64,000 nt of DNA from Microglena sp. YARC (lineage: Eukaryota > Chlorophyta > Chlorophyceae > Chlamydomonadales > Chlamydomonadaceae), in assembly GCA_022414725.1 (NCBI GenBank), contig CM039462.1, positions 98,491,483-98,555,482 on the forward strand. Direction: 5' to 3'. This document shows positions 8,849-18,669 of this stretch, piece after piece. The notes beneath the pieces were generated by a model, which had not been told where the DNA came from, did not search any database, and saw nothing but the letters and a program-made list of their open reading frames with translations. The position numbers were made by a program, and so were the translations under genes. The stretch's first letter is position 1. Each line of letters starts with the position of its first letter.

Positions 8849-10654
8849 TTATAGAGGACGATCTGTGCTCATCATGCGGTTTCCGTCTACTGCATGCGGT
8901 TTCGGTCTACTTCCACTACATTCAGCGGATGCCCTAACGAGGACATTCCCGATGACGTCAAGGTCCACATGCGGAATTATTGCATGGCACTCCCACGTCC
9001 GCTCCCGTAAATACGTACGCAACCGGTAACTGGACGGAAACATGAACGCGCACTCGTCCGATCGGGTGACGGCGTCCGAACACATAACGTCCACCGCGGA
9101 CGCCAAGGGGCGAGACGGTAGAATGAGAAAGAGGAATAGTTGATCCCTATCAACGGCGTCAATCCCCATTGTAGAAGCCGCCTTGTGCACACGGGATACG
9201 AAACGCTCTAGTGTGCGGTCAAGTGTAGAGAAGTGATCATCGAGTTCCTCGATGATATGCGGTGTCGACTCGCTCAGAAAGTGTTGGATGTCAAGTGCGA
9301 GAGGCGCGTAATCATACGGGTACGTCCAACCCACACTAGACAGCTTCTGGTCACCAAGGTAACGCAGTGTCCACGCAAGTCCCGCCACAAACGCCATCGC
9401 GGCTTCGCGGATACGCGAAGCGGAACCAGCTGCCCCGCCCTCAAATAGAGCGTTGTAGTATCGTCGACGCCAAAGAACATCGCATGCGGCGTGGTGAACG
9501 AAGTCGACGATGCCGCTCTCCGGATTCTCCAAAGGGTACCTTTCTCCCCCTCCCTGCATATGCCTCGCCAGCATACTGTACGCAGTAGTACTACTGCTAC
9601 TAGTACCGTTTCTCTTCGACATTTGCGTGTACGTTCTCGCGCACTGCTCATTGTACCAAGCATCCTCCTCGCGCGCGAGCTGGTGCTCGTTCTCCGCTAT
9701 ACTTGACATAAACGAGCGTAGAGCACTCAACGAAATGCCTGCCGTAACGTCAGGTCCTCCGGTAGACAGCCAAGGGGGGGGAGAGGTGCGCGCATTAGAC
9801 CCGTGTCCTCCTCCAGCTAATGAGTGGTACATGGACAGCAGTATGCTCGACCCATTCGTTTTGAGACGAAGTCCGGTCAGAGAAGGGATGAAGTCGTTTC
9901 CAAGCAATAGACAGATTACGACGAAGTCACGGAAGTTTATGTTGCGCTCCAGCTGAGTGCGGAGCGATCGCACGTTAAGGATGCAGTCACCTCCACAACC
10001 ACCGGGAGTCTCACGGTACAACTCAATCGCGTTCCAATGAGGAGAGAGCAACGACATTAGGATGAGGTCCGCGTCCAATCCGTGCACAAGCACGGATAGC
10101 GATTGCGAATCCCTGTACGAGGCGGTGATATGCCGGAAGATCTTCTGCTCACCCTCCCCTGACTCGAGGTCGGTGGACAAAACCACCTCGACAGAAGGGC
10201 ATGTGCACGAAAAACGCGCCGAGAACCCTTGGAGACCGCGGCGAAGGTGGTGCATGAAGGGGGTGGCAGGAGATATGTGGGCACGGTCCAGGTACGTTTC
10301 ATCTCGGTTCTGGGGGTGGTTGTTCGTCTCTCCATCACAGTGTCGTCGCTGTGTCAATTCGTGCACAAACCTACGATTCCGCTGTTGCTGCATCTTTGCT
10401 AGAGGAGCGGTGCCATCTACAGAGACGAACAACAACTTTCTTGGACTGGTACAACATACAAGATATTCAAGTTGATCCATCGAATGTTGGACGACCTGCT
10501 CGGGTGTGGTGTTGGGAAACCTTGAAAGAGCGTCGTGGACTACCGCGTTAAAATCGATGTACACGTGATCGTACATGCGGTCAGGGGAGCGCACATCGCG
10601 AACACAAGAAGGATAACGCCTCCGAAGGTGAGAAAAAAGGTACGGGATACCCAT
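8849..10654 (-). CDS. XRN-family 5'-3' exoribonuclease
   Basis: 601 residues, ATG 10654, intact. It has the XRN1/Rat1 N-terminal catalytic hallmarks: MGIPYLFSHLRRRYP at the start, YIDFNAVVH (residues 32-40, metal-binding Asp), the basic-pocket segment VDGTAPLAKMQQQRNRRF near 80, GLDADLILMSL near 195 and LLLGNDFIPSL near 250. These acidic residues coordinate Mg2+ for processive degradation of 5'-monophosphorylated RNA. Length matches viral versions, which keep the nuclease core and lack the long XRN1 C-terminal domains. The likely role is turnover of decapped host or viral mRNA in the infected cytoplasm. Two copies of a 37-bp dispersed repeat lie 60-130 nt upstream. Confidence 0.92.
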   Translation of the reverse strand: MGIPYLFSHLRRRYPSCVRDVRSPDRMYDHVYIDFNAVVHDALSRFPNTTPEQVVQHSMDQLEYLVCCTSPRKLLFVSVDGTAPLAKMQQQRNRRFVHELTQRRHCDGETNNHPQNRDETYLDRAHISPATPFMHHLRRGLQGFSARFSCTCPSVEVVLSTDLESGEGEQKIFRHITASYRDSQSLSVLVHGLDADLILMSLLSPHWNAIELYRETPGGCGGDCILNVRSLRTQLERNINFRDFVVICLLLGNDFIPSLTGLRLKTNGSSILLSMYHSLAGGGHGSNARTSPPPWLSTGGPDVTAGISLSALRSFMSSIAENEHQLAREEDAWYNEQCARTYTQMSKRNGTSSSSTTAYSMLARHMQGGGERYPLENPESGIVDFVHHAACDVLWRRRYYNALFEGGAAGSASRIREAAMAFVAGLAWTLRYLGDQKLSSVGWTYPYDYAPLALDIQHFLSESTPHIIEELDDHFSTLDRTLERFVSRVHKAASTMGIDAVDRDQLFLFLILPSRPLASAVDVMCSDAVTRSDECAFMFPSSYRLRTYLRERTWECHAIIPHVDLDVIGNVLVRASAECSGSRPKPHAVDGNRMMSTDRPL

Positions 10655-10713
10655 TCATACAAAACACAATGTAACACAAAATGAGAATGCCTGTAGTCTT
10701 TACACTTCTTGTT

Positions 10714-10783
10714 CTCAAATAAAGTGGGACACACCTTATAATGTACAGTTGTTCTCAAATAAAGTGGGACACACCTTATAATC
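10714..10783. repeat. 37-bp dispersed repeat, two tandem copies
   Basis: gttctcaaataaagtgggac acaccttataat occurs twice in a row. Relatives lie at about 16917, 19130, 24366, 35883 and 49332. It resembles a mariner terminal repeat, but several copies sit 20-65 nt upstream of minus-strand genes (see findings). Confidence 0.7.
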
Positions 10784-11470
10784 ATCCAGACTGCAGATCG
10801 TTGCTTTTGGGCAACGTAGGGGGGTGCAGCAAGTTGAAGAGGTTCTCGAAAATATTCCGAGTCGCCTCTTTGGTAAACCGTTCAACCGTCTGTGTCCCCA
10901 AATCAGTATCAGGTGTTGGTGGGGTTTTCGAGGAGCTTCTCGGAGCGTCTCGGCGAAACGCGAGAGGTCGCTCTCTCCCAAAGACTTGGTGGAGTGTAAG
11001 CATCAGGATGTTCCTGGAAGGTTCACATCGCGGTCCCAAGTCTTCCCGCAGTGGAGCCTACCGCCGCTCTGTTGGCGTGGCGCTCCGCTTTGACTGCTTT
11101 TGCAGTGGAGAATCTTGTGAATCCGCTTGCGTCCTTCTGTACATTCCCAACCAGTACCGTCTTGCCTCTTACGATGAGTGAGTGCAACCATGTTGCAAAG
11201 GCGGGTCTCACAGCAGTGGGTCCCACTTCACTGAACTTGTTGGACCACCTTTTTGAAGATGTCTGTCATTCCTTTGACGATCATCGGCTTCGCCCCACCA
11301 CTATCACCCCCCCCCTCCTCCTTTTTTGCATCTTGCTTCTTTACAAGATCTCCCGGCAATCTCCGGAGAATTAGGGCGATATCCTTACGCATGCGCATGA
11401 TCGTCTCGAAACTGTATAGGTTGAAAGATATCAACATAGCGAAAGCGATCAACACAATTATCTTACCCAT
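10782..11470 (-). pseudogene. Frameshifted membrane-anchored viral protein
   Basis: ATG 11470 opens with a transmembrane segment (IIVLIAFAMLISFNLYSF), then a basic linker and KGMTDIFKKVVQQVQ before TGA at 11228. The next frame continues immediately (VRPAFATWLHSLIVRGKTVL), and a further frame carries NILMLTLHQVFGRERPL to a stop at 10782. Joined, the three give about 225 residues. Family not recognised; two frameshifts, one beside gtcaca/gtgggaccc and one near 11025. Confidence 0.5.
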
Positions 11471-11521
11471 CCCTGTACACGTGGTCGTTCTCTTGATTCA
11501 TGATTTTTTTATAATTTAAGA

Positions 11522-12814
11522 ATGAAACGAATCCAAACAATGAGCAAAGGAAACATTATTAGCTCGGGAGGTTTTAACGTCATTTGCGAGATCGAACTCC
11601 TTAAAAATGATGTGCAGTCGGAGGGAGACGTATTCGTCGTGGACACGTTCGACGTACACACAGGAGAACTGTCGTCGGTTAGGTACAACAGCCTCAAGAC
11701 ACTGACACATGCGTACCCTAGCAAAGAAGTCGTCATAAGGAAACTCAATAACATCTTGAATAGACGTGCGCCTGAGAACCTCGACACCGATTGTCTCACG
11801 TCTATCCTCACTAAACTGTGGAACAAAACGACACCGTCAAAGAAAACAAAGTACACGAACTCCTTCGTACATTCATTCCTAAAGGACATGCCGGAATGGA
11901 ACATGCTCTGGAAAATATTCAAACTCGGAGTCATAGCCAGACACAAACCTGTAGACGCATTCACGTCCATGCACGTGAATGACACCTACATAGTAACACT
12001 ATGCATACGCACTAGCAAAGGAATCTATCCGGTTCTGAGGCGGTTCACAGGTGATTTAGGGTCAAAAGAGTTCATAAAGAAGCTCACGCTAGGGCGAATT
12101 CTCGATGTAGCAGAAGCGGTTCTAGACACACTCTCTTACTTTTCATTGTACGGATTCTTCCACCACGGAGATGTCAAGTTGAAAAACATCCTATGGAAGG
12201 ACATGCCAGACGGATCTATCATTGTGCGCTTGGCAGACTACGATACCATGGTGCAAATTCCTGATCACGTCGCACTGAACTCGTTAGACATGTCTGTAGT
12301 AACCGATCTGTACGCGTCCCCATTTCGCGTTTCAGCACAAACCTTCGATAGATCGTTTGCCTACTTCCAAAGCAAAAGCATACTCATCCCCCAAGACATC
12401 AACGCACGCACTATACGCAAATCATGGGAGCCTCTCATAGCCACACACGCATACAAACGACAAGCAGGAAACAAAAACTGGAGGTGCGACCTACTCAACA
12501 TGCTCGTATCGAAAAGCGACCTCTACAGCCTAGGACTTGTCATCGCCGCATTCAGATTAAGCTCGACAAACACCAGCAGAAAAGCCATAAACAAGCTATC
12601 GGGGTTCGTCAGAAATCTCGTCACTATCGGACAAATGCCGATGGGGTCATTCGACCCCCACAAAGAAACTCCGGTATTACATGCCTCAAAAAACACCGAC
12701 GGTATCATGACTATATCGGACGCGACCATCCAACTGTCACAGATCCGAAAAAGCTTCACGACAGAAGAACTCAATACCCCAATTTACTCCCAAATCTGCA
12801 TTGTTTCATTGTAA
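11522..12814 (+). CDS. Protein kinase-like protein
   Basis: 430 residues, ATG 11522, intact. The kinase catalytic loop is seen as FFHHGDVKLKNILW (about residues 212-225; HGD-K-N in place of HRD-K-N), followed by RLADYDTM (about 236-243) where DFG is expected, and DLYSLGLVIAAF (about 332), the subdomain IX Asp region. The N-lobe glycine loop and Lys are not clear. The HGDxKxxN form and DYD resemble the divergent serine/threonine kinase-like proteins common in giant viruses; activity is plausible, substrate unknown. Divergent promoter region with the membrane gene ending at 11470 on the other strand. Confidence 0.7.
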   Translation: MKRIQTMSKGNIISSGGFNVICEIELLKNDVQSEGDVFVVDTFDVHTGELSSVRYNSLKTLTHAYPSKEVVIRKLNNILNRRAPENLDTDCLTSILTKLWNKTTPSKKTKYTNSFVHSFLKDMPEWNMLWKIFKLGVIARHKPVDAFTSMHVNDTYIVTLCIRTSKGIYPVLRRFTGDLGSKEFIKKLTLGRILDVAEAVLDTLSYFSLYGFFHHGDVKLKNILWKDMPDGSIIVRLADYDTMVQIPDHVALNSLDMSVVTDLYASPFRVSAQTFDRSFAYFQSKSILIPQDINARTIRKSWEPLIATHAYKRQAGNKNWRCDLLNMLVSKSDLYSLGLVIAAFRLSSTNTSRKAINKLSGFVRNLVTIGQMPMGSFDPHKETPVLHASKNTDGIMTISDATIQLSQIRKSFTTEELNTPIYSQICIVSL

Positions 12815-12956
12815 TCCGCAATCCGCAAGGAAACCCTAAGTTCCCTGCAAGTGTTCATGCCATCCCATGAGATACACCTACGCTGAACAAAACACCCTGT
12901 GTACGGCCACATGACTGTGACCTAATTGTGTCGCGACCAATGGTGGTTGGTGAGTC

Positions 12957-13083
12957 GCGGCGGATTTTGACTGGTTCCGGAACATGGTCTGGAGCGGAAT
13001 TGTGATTCCGAGGTGCTGATATCTGTAGCTAGCGAGTCGTTTATTCTGAGTAAAAAAATCCGCCGGGAGGCAGGAACGCCCAT
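12957..13083. mobile_element. MITE family A copy, left end eroded
   Basis: Contains cggcggattttgactggttc, aacatggtctggagcggaat and the right end ccgccgggaggcaggaacgcccat. The left ATGGGCG end is replaced by gtgagtcg. It sits in the 330-nt interval between the kinase-like gene and the Glu-rich gene, which otherwise holds nothing coding. Confidence 0.75.
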
Positions 13084-13148
13084 TTAATCGCGGTTTCCGT
13101 CCCCAATTCGAGAATAAAAAAAATAGCGTAAAAAGAAAAGGGAATAAT

Positions 13149-13434
13149 ATGGAAAGTGATTCATCGCAACAACTCGAACTGTTAGCCTCGATTATAACTG
13201 AACTGAAGACAGCTAACGAAACCAATGTCCAGATACTAGGTGCGTTCCAGAGACTTCTTGCAGAGACAGAACAATATCAAACAGATGATCCCTCAGATGG
13301 AATGAACGTGGGAGAAGAAACCAATGACGGAGAAATATCAAATCCAGAGTCGGACGGTGTTGAAGAAGAAGAAGAAGAAGAAGAAGAAGAAGAAGAAGAA
13401 GATGAAGAAGAAGAAGAAGAAGAAGAAGAAGAAG

Positions 13435-13466
<32 letters not shown>

Positions 13467-13493
13467 GTAATACGAAGGAGTAGTAGTACCTGA
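13149..13493 (+). CDS. Glu-rich acidic protein, unknown
   Basis: 114 residues from ATG 13149. Residues 1-65 are non-repetitive with a helix-forming start (QLELLASIITELKTANE), then about 35 Glu encoded by GAA repeats (13366-13463). A viral regulatory or chromatin-like acidic protein is possible; no domain recognised. GAA array length may not be exact. Confidence 0.5.
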
Positions 13494-13638
13494 AGAAGAC
13501 GAAGGAGTAGTAGACGTGGAAGAATACAACGGACATTAAATGTGGAGGTGATTTGGTTGTAAAAACTAAAAAAAAATGACTTATGTGTAAAGAAGTACAA
13601 GTGACAAACCGGTCATCTTCTTTGTTTATTCAACTGAT

Positions 13639-14220
13639 ATGAACGCTAAAAAAGAATATGATGACGTAAGGGTGCTTGTCGGTGATACTGATGATGCTTC
13701 AAAAACATCAAACCAATCTAAACAAAGGAATTCAGAAGGTGCTCCTCCGTCGAATAACACTACTACTAATAGGGACAGTAAGACTGTAGGATCATTGATT
13801 GTAGATGGGCCAGTGGCAGGTCCGTATTCCTTCTCTAGTCTTTTGAATGCAAATGATTCATCTTCCAAATTTTCCGTTCCGGGAGGTGACGTTTTCAGCG
13901 AGTTGATGCTGAAGGAGGAACGAGTGATTGACAATGTAAACAGAGTCGTCAATCATGCAAGATTGACAGATCTGTCGAAGCGTTCTTTTGTACAACAACC
14001 CTTGCATGTGATTCTAGTAAAGTTGGTAGAGACTATTCGATTCATAATCGAGGATATTGTCTCTTCCTCTCACAAAGTGTCGATATCAGGAACAAAAGGT
14101 ATCCCTGCTTATAGCAGGGCGATCGTTCACTCGTTCGTAGGAGGGGAACGGAAGATATATGTCGGTATCATACTGATAAGTCTAGCTGTCACATTCGTCG
14201 TTTTCCACCTTGCCTTCTGA
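13639..14220 (+). CDS. Tail-anchored membrane protein, unknown
   Basis: 193 residues, ATG 13639. A Ser/Thr/Asn-rich N-terminus is followed by a central helical part (LHVILVKLVETIRFIIEDIV) and a C-terminal transmembrane segment (IYVGIILISLAVTFVVFHLAF) ending at the stop. It overlaps the convergent patatin gene by 39 nt at the 3' ends. The single C-terminal anchor suits an inner-membrane virion protein, but this is inference. Confidence 0.65.
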   Translation: MNAKKEYDDVRVLVGDTDDASKTSNQSKQRNSEGAPPSNNTTTNRDSKTVGSLIVDGPVAGPYSFSSLLNANDSSSKFSVPGGDVFSELMLKEERVIDNVNRVVNHARLTDLSKRSFVQQPLHVILVKLVETIRFIIEDIVSSSHKVSISGTKGIPAYSRAIVHSFVGGERKIYVGIILISLAVTFVVFHLAF

Positions 14221-15114
14221 ATCTTCAATCGTCGTGAGGGGGGCAATGTTTCTACGGATAGTATCATAACCTCTAGCGACAAGGGATTCTACATCGTTCC
14301 TGTCAAACGTGACGATATCCTCTAAGAAAAATCCGGGTTCCATGTTGAGATCGACAATAATTGTGGTAGATGCGGATACCTCATGTGAGAGTAAGTTGTC
14401 CATTTCACGGTATGCGAAAAGCGCGAACGAGTTGGCCACTCGAATGATGAAGGAGATGAAGTCGTCACCGTATTTCTCATCCGGTATATTCATGATATTA
14501 TTGATACGTAGTATGAGGTTCTTACCGCAATCACCCCGCCTCAGTTTCTCCTCTACATGCTTAGGAACGTGCACTCCCTTGTAGCAACACCCGTCAATGT
14601 AAATCTTTCCCTCAAATGTCACTGGTGTGAAAATGATGGGCAAAGCGCACGACATGCGAATCGCCAAGCGGACCTCCATGTCGGGGTGAGAATCAAATGA
14701 GAAAGAATCCATAATGTTGTCTGTCAAGTTGACCACATTTACAACAAGGTCTTTCCCAGTACGCGTACGCAACTCGGCGAATGTAGTGTTACAAGGAAAT
14801 GACCTGTAGGAGAGAATGTCTTGTACCATGGAAAATAGGAAAGAACCATCGTCAAATCCCCTCGCCTCGAATACTTGGTCTATACAATTAAGTTCTGGTA
14901 ACTGCATGTTTTTGAACACACAAATCATGTCATGGCTAGACAACCCCAATATTACACCGAGAGACACAATGGATCCTGAAGAAGACCCTACGAAGGTGTC
15001 TATCTGATTTATGATTCCCGCCTCTTCAAAATACTTGATGCATCCGATTTGCAACCCTCCTAGAAACCCGACGCCCCCGAATGTGAGACATCGAACTTGA
15101 GTAAGATCAATCAT
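14182..15114 (-). CDS. Patatin-like phospholipase
   Basis: 310 residues, ATG 15114, intact. The oxyanion-hole glycine motif appears as FGGVGFLGG (12-20), the nucleophile elbow as GSSSG (43-47, Ser45) and the catalytic Asp as IDGCCYKG (Asp174), giving the Ser-Asp dyad of the patatin family. It would hydrolyse acyl ester bonds of membrane lipids. Patatin-like enzymes recur in marseille-, mimi- and phycodnavirus relatives, where roles in membrane remodelling or egress are assumed. DG-C replaces the usual DG-G/A, a small deviation. Confidence 0.9.
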   Translation of the reverse strand: MIDLTQVRCLTFGGVGFLGGLQIGCIKYFEEAGIINQIDTFVGSSSGSIVSLGVILGLSSHDMICVFKNMQLPELNCIDQVFEARGFDDGSFLFSMVQDILSYRSFPCNTTFAELRTRTGKDLVVNVVNLTDNIMDSFSFDSHPDMEVRLAIRMSCALPIIFTPVTFEGKIYIDGCCYKGVHVPKHVEEKLRRGDCGKNLILRINNIMNIPDEKYGDDFISFIIRVANSFALFAYREMDNLLSHEVSASTTIIVDLNMEPGFFLEDIVTFDRNDVESLVARGYDTIRRNIAPLTTIEDSEGKVENDECDS

Positions 15115-15205
15115 GATTGTTACACTTGGACCAGACTCTTTGTGAACGCAACAGACGCACTAAATATTAAATCACACGACACCGTACACGTTCTTTAAAG
15201 TACGA

Positions 15206-16128
15206 TCATGAAGACATGTCGTACTCCTCGGGTTCGAGAAATTCCGACATCTCCACACGACCGGTCTTCTTACGCGTGAGCCTCTTCTTGGCAAGGTGAA
15301 ACTTGCTTGTGGTCATTCTTCGAGTGACGGTCTGCAACATCGATGCAACTTGAGGTGCCTCATCCAAGCGTGAATCATTAGCCACATCTTTATCCACAAC
15401 AATGGACGGAGTATCGACAGACTTTGAATCAACTACACCATCATCATCTTCCTCGACATCGACATCGACATCGACATCTTCCTCGACATCGACATCGACA
15501 TCAACATCAACATCATCATCGTCGACATCATCATCATCGACATCGACATCATCGACATCGACATCATCAACATCACATCGACATCGACATCGACATCGAC
15601 ATCGACATCGACATCGACATCGACATCGACATCGACATCGACATCGACATCGACATCGACATCGACATCGACATCGACATCGACATCGACATCGTCATCG
15701 AGATCATCAGCTTCATCTACGTCTTTAGAGTCGTCGACATCTTCAGAGTCGTCTTCAACATCATCGTCACCGCCACCCTTGCGTCCGTTCTTATTGGATT
15801 CCTTGATTGCGTCGATATGTGTGTCTGAATTCGAACGCATAGGCAGGTTAACAATTGCCTCGTATTTAGGAAGGCGATCGAAGTCTTGGTTCAGGCGGCA
15901 TTCCGCAAGGCGGTTGTTGTAGTCGTCCATCATACCCTTATTCTGATGACAGTACTCGACGAAACGTGTAATGGATCCCATAACGTCCTGGGGAATACTG
16001 GCCATATCCACGAAAGTTCCGTTCGCATTCTGCATGTATCGCGTCGTGGGGCAGTGCTTCAGAATATTGAAGATTTCGATGTGCTCTGTGGCACTGAGAT
16101 CAGCCACTTGTTTGAGAAATCCGTCCAT
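15206..16128 (-). pseudogene. BET/NET-domain-like protein with Val-Asp repeat, frameshifted in the array
   Basis: From ATG 16128, residues 6-80 (LSATEHIEIFNILKHC, YMQNANGTFVDM, ITRFVEYCHQN) resemble the NET (extra-terminal) domain of BET proteins, a module also found as short stand-alone proteins in giant viruses and used in chromatin or transcription contacts. Then comes an acidic (VD)n stretch encoded by catcga hexamers (15586-15690). At about 15572 the unit reads catcacatcg instead of catcgacatcg, a one-base loss that turns the frame into Met/Ser repeats. The original frame resumes as a basic C-terminus (KKRLTRKKTGRVEMSEFL) ending at 15206. An intact version would be about 300 residues. 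Confidence 0.65.
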
Positions 16129-16239
16129 GAAACCAGATAGATGTTAGTAAGTGCACCGATAGTTTCTTCCCGAACGTCTCTTTCATTGAAACTTTATTGT
16201 TCCATTTATTTACACTCTTTATTCATTCATTCTTTCAAC

Positions 16240-16908
16240 ATGTCATTGGAACCGACAACTTCCATCGTGGACCCATACGCCCTTTTCGGTATCCCTAAGG
16301 AACAGTTATGCAGCGGCGGCTCCGATTCGTTGGCGGAAATACGCAAGCGATATTTCGAACTTAGCTTGCTATGCCACCCGGACAAGGGGGGGAATACCGA
16401 AGACATGATCACTCTTCAACGATCGTACGATGTTGTCCGCGCAGGTATGCGGAACGTCGCCCTTTCAGAAACACGAATGGAATCCATAGTGAAATTTGAG
16501 GATATTATCAAAGAATGCTTCGTCTCAAATAATTGTCAACATCAACAAATGGACATCCCATTCGACAACGAAGCCTTTATCGTGGAGGCAAGAACAAACA
16601 CTGACTACGTCGCTTGCACACTCCCGGGAGGGTATGGAGATGATCAAGGTGATAACGATGATCAAGGTGATAACGATGATCAAGGTGACATGGGGACTGG
16701 AGACATTTCCGAATTTCGTCCGTTCATCGTTAGAGTACTCATGCTGCAACTTTCGAAGATTTCAAGTGATGGCAATGTGGATTTCAGCGTGGATGCCCCT
16801 CACGAAATGTTCGATTACCATGCCGCTTACACGGTTCCCCAGACAACGTTTGTGGACCCCAGAGAGAAGAGGGACCTGGACACACTCCTGGTCGAGCGGG
16901 AAGAATAA
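16240..16908 (+). CDS. DnaJ (J-domain) protein
   Basis: The ATG at 16240 gives 222 residues; upstream in-frame codons lack a better start and are AT-rich. The J domain occupies about residues 12-75: DPYALFGIPKE, then YFELSLLCHPDKGG with the HPD triad near residue 45 that stimulates Hsp70 ATPase. The rest has a short DNDDQG repeat (16645-16690) and no zinc-finger region, so it is a type III J-protein. Giant viruses often carry such co-chaperones, presumably recruiting host Hsp70. Confidence 0.88.
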   Translation: MSLEPTTSIVDPYALFGIPKEQLCSGGSDSLAEIRKRYFELSLLCHPDKGGNTEDMITLQRSYDVVRAGMRNVALSETRMESIVKFEDIIKECFVSNNCQHQQMDIPFDNEAFIVEARTNTDYVACTLPGGYGDDQGDNDDQGDNDDQGDMGTGDISEFRPFIVRVLMLQLSKISSDGNVDFSVDAPHEMFDYHAAYTVPQTTFVDPREKRDLDTLLVEREE

Positions 16909-16916
16909 ATACAGAA

Positions 16917-17005
16917 TTGTATACAGTTGTTCTCAAATAATTTTGGGACATTCTGTATAATTTGAATGATACCAGATACAGGTTCACTACCTGAGGAGGT
17001 TTTGT
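16917..17005. repeat. Dispersed repeat, extended ~85-bp version
   Basis: acagttgttctcaaataatt ttgggacattctgtataatttgaatgatacc, sharing its second half with 24371-24440 (ataatttgaatgaatggtatccc and caggt..ggttcactat). The extended similarity suggests a small transposon end. Confidence 0.6.
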
Positions 17006-17104
17006 AATATATACAAAGTGTCCAAGAGCTCACTTTCAATTTTCCCTAAACCCGTGTAACCCGCGTCGGAATCCTTTATATATTTTTATTAGTTTTAAGC
17101 AGAG

Positions 17105-17491
17105 ATGGGTATACACTCTTATGTCGGTATCGGAACGATAATAATTTCAACCATTGGTGTTACTATGGTTATGTTATACTATGAATCTATCAAGGCGATT
17201 GTAGAATCTAGCAAGGATATTGCAGAATCTAGAAATAGTATTGCAGAATCTCAACGCGAGACTATCAGTATCTTATCATCTCAGATTAAATATACAAAAA
17301 AGCTTGCAGTGTTGAAGGCGAATAACGCTACCCTGACTAAGAGGTTGAAGCGTATTTTGCGGTCTATTACTGTTGCGGATGCAAATAATTTTTCAGCGGA
17401 AGAAAGACGATGGTATGTTGATAATTGTTCTGCGTACAACGTCCATTGTTTGTTGTCTGATGTTGACTCTTCTTTGCCTACATCCGCTTAA
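17105..17491 (+). CDS. Short signal-anchored coiled-coil protein
   Basis: 128 residues, ATG 17105. An N-terminal transmembrane segment (VGIGTIIISTIGVTMVMLYY) is followed by heptad-like repeats IVESSKDIAESRNSIAESQ and a long helix to about residue 85. No family recognised. A small virion or endoplasmic-reticulum membrane protein is plausible. 17492-17615 is AT-rich with no gene. Confidence 0.6.
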   Translation: MGIHSYVGIGTIIISTIGVTMVMLYYESIKAIVESSKDIAESRNSIAESQRETISILSSQIKYTKKLAVLKANNATLTKRLKRILRSITVADANNFSAEERRWYVDNCSAYNVHCLLSDVDSSLPTSA

Positions 17492-17615
17492 AGCTTCCCT
17501 TTATTGTTCAATAACAAAGAACATATTGTTTTTTTTGTAATTGTTTGTGCTGCAATTTGTGTATATTTTTAAGATCGCCCCTGTATTTATTGTCCCTGGA
17601 ACACGTGTACAATTA

Positions 17616-17779
17616 ATGGGCGTTCCTGCCTCACGGCGGATTTTGACTGGTTTCGAAACATGGTCTGGAGCGGAATTGTGATTCCTCGTTGCTGATATCT
17701 CAGGCTAGCGAGTCGTTCCGTAGGCTCTAAATTCTGAGTGGAAATTTCAAAAAATCCTCCGGGAGGCAGGAACGCCAAT
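17616..17779. mobile_element. MITE family A, full copy
   Basis: 164 bp between TA duplications (17614-17615, 17780-17781), ends ATGGGCGTTCCTGCCTCACG and complement, same length as the copy at 7741. Intergenic. Confidence 0.88.
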
Positions 17780-17847
17780 TAATTGCAAGAAGAACATGGA
17801 GCGTGAACATGCCAAAAAAAATATTTTGTTCTTCTAAACATATCATC

Positions 17848-18573
17848 ATGGCTGCCTCAGTATGCCCTTCGTCCGACTTTTTTGACGAGGCACAACGCAG
17901 ACAGCATCCGCTACTGTCGTCATTCAACCATCTCAAGTACGACGAAGGAGCCTACCGCGTAGACCTAGGACAGTCCCGAGGACCCGGATCATACCAACTT
18001 GAGACTCCGGCGACGCACTGCACCCCCTGCTTCGCGAGGGACGCTCGCATGGTCATGGGCACGTCCGGGCACACAGAATGCGGGAACCGGCTCATGGTGG
18101 ACATCGACTCCGAACTCCTTGGCATCACAAGGAAGGCATCCAGGTCGCCCGCATGCCAATTCCAGAAAGGTACACCGGAATGTGCCGAGTATCCCACATC
18201 CCCCGACTGCTCGTCAGTCGTTCTCGACGTGCAAGACACACGTTTGAATAACCCCGCAAGCACCCTTAGGGGAACCGGTTGGAACAGGTGGCAGTGGCTG
18301 TGCCGCAACCCTCAAGAACACGCCATCCAAGAGTTCGAGTCTGGCATCGATACCACTATCCTCACAAAGGACAATCACCGACCTCTAGTATCGGTCCCAC
18401 TCGACCAGACGGTGTTCCTGCCTCCTAGAAAAAACGAGAGCCCCGAACAAAGCGCGCCCAAATGGCAGACCCCAAGGTGCTCAGGGGATGCAGAGTACGA
18501 CCCCAATAATTTCGTGAACCCCATACCCACGATGCACTGGCGAACATGCAAGGAGGTGTCGCGCATTCAATAA
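17848..18573 (+). CDS. Conserved giant-virus virion-type protein
   Basis: I place the start at ATG 17848 (MAASVCPSSDFFDEAQRR); ATG 17809 is in frame upstream but adds a basic Lys-rich leader. About 241 residues. Segments such as LMVDIDSELLGITRKASRSP and NRWQWLCRNPQEHAI, then TKDNHRPLV, resemble a family of late structural proteins I know from several algal giant viruses; this recognition is from memory and is not backed by a search. It is convergent with a second protein of the same flavour (18670-19116). Confidence 0.6.
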   Translation: MAASVCPSSDFFDEAQRRQHPLLSSFNHLKYDEGAYRVDLGQSRGPGSYQLETPATHCTPCFARDARMVMGTSGHTECGNRLMVDIDSELLGITRKASRSPACQFQKGTPECAEYPTSPDCSSVVLDVQDTRLNNPASTLRGTGWNRWQWLCRNPQEHAIQEFESGIDTTILTKDNHRPLVSVPLDQTVFLPPRKNESPEQSAPKWQTPRCSGDAEYDPNNFVNPIPTMHWRTCKEVSRIQ

Positions 18574-18669
18574 GGATGTAGCAGCCCTTAAAATAAAAAA
18601 TTAAAAAATCTTAGCCTTCTCGACGCCCCGTCCCGATACCCAAACATGAGTAAGGCGTGTCCACGCGCT

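Noticed and set aside
13213..13600. Poly-Leu, poly-Ser and poly-Phe minus-strand frames
   Set aside because: Complement of the GAA repeat in the Glu-rich plus-strand gene.
15402..15828. His-Arg and Ile-Asp repeat frames on the plus strand
   Set aside because: Shadows of the Val-Asp array of the minus-strand NET-domain gene.
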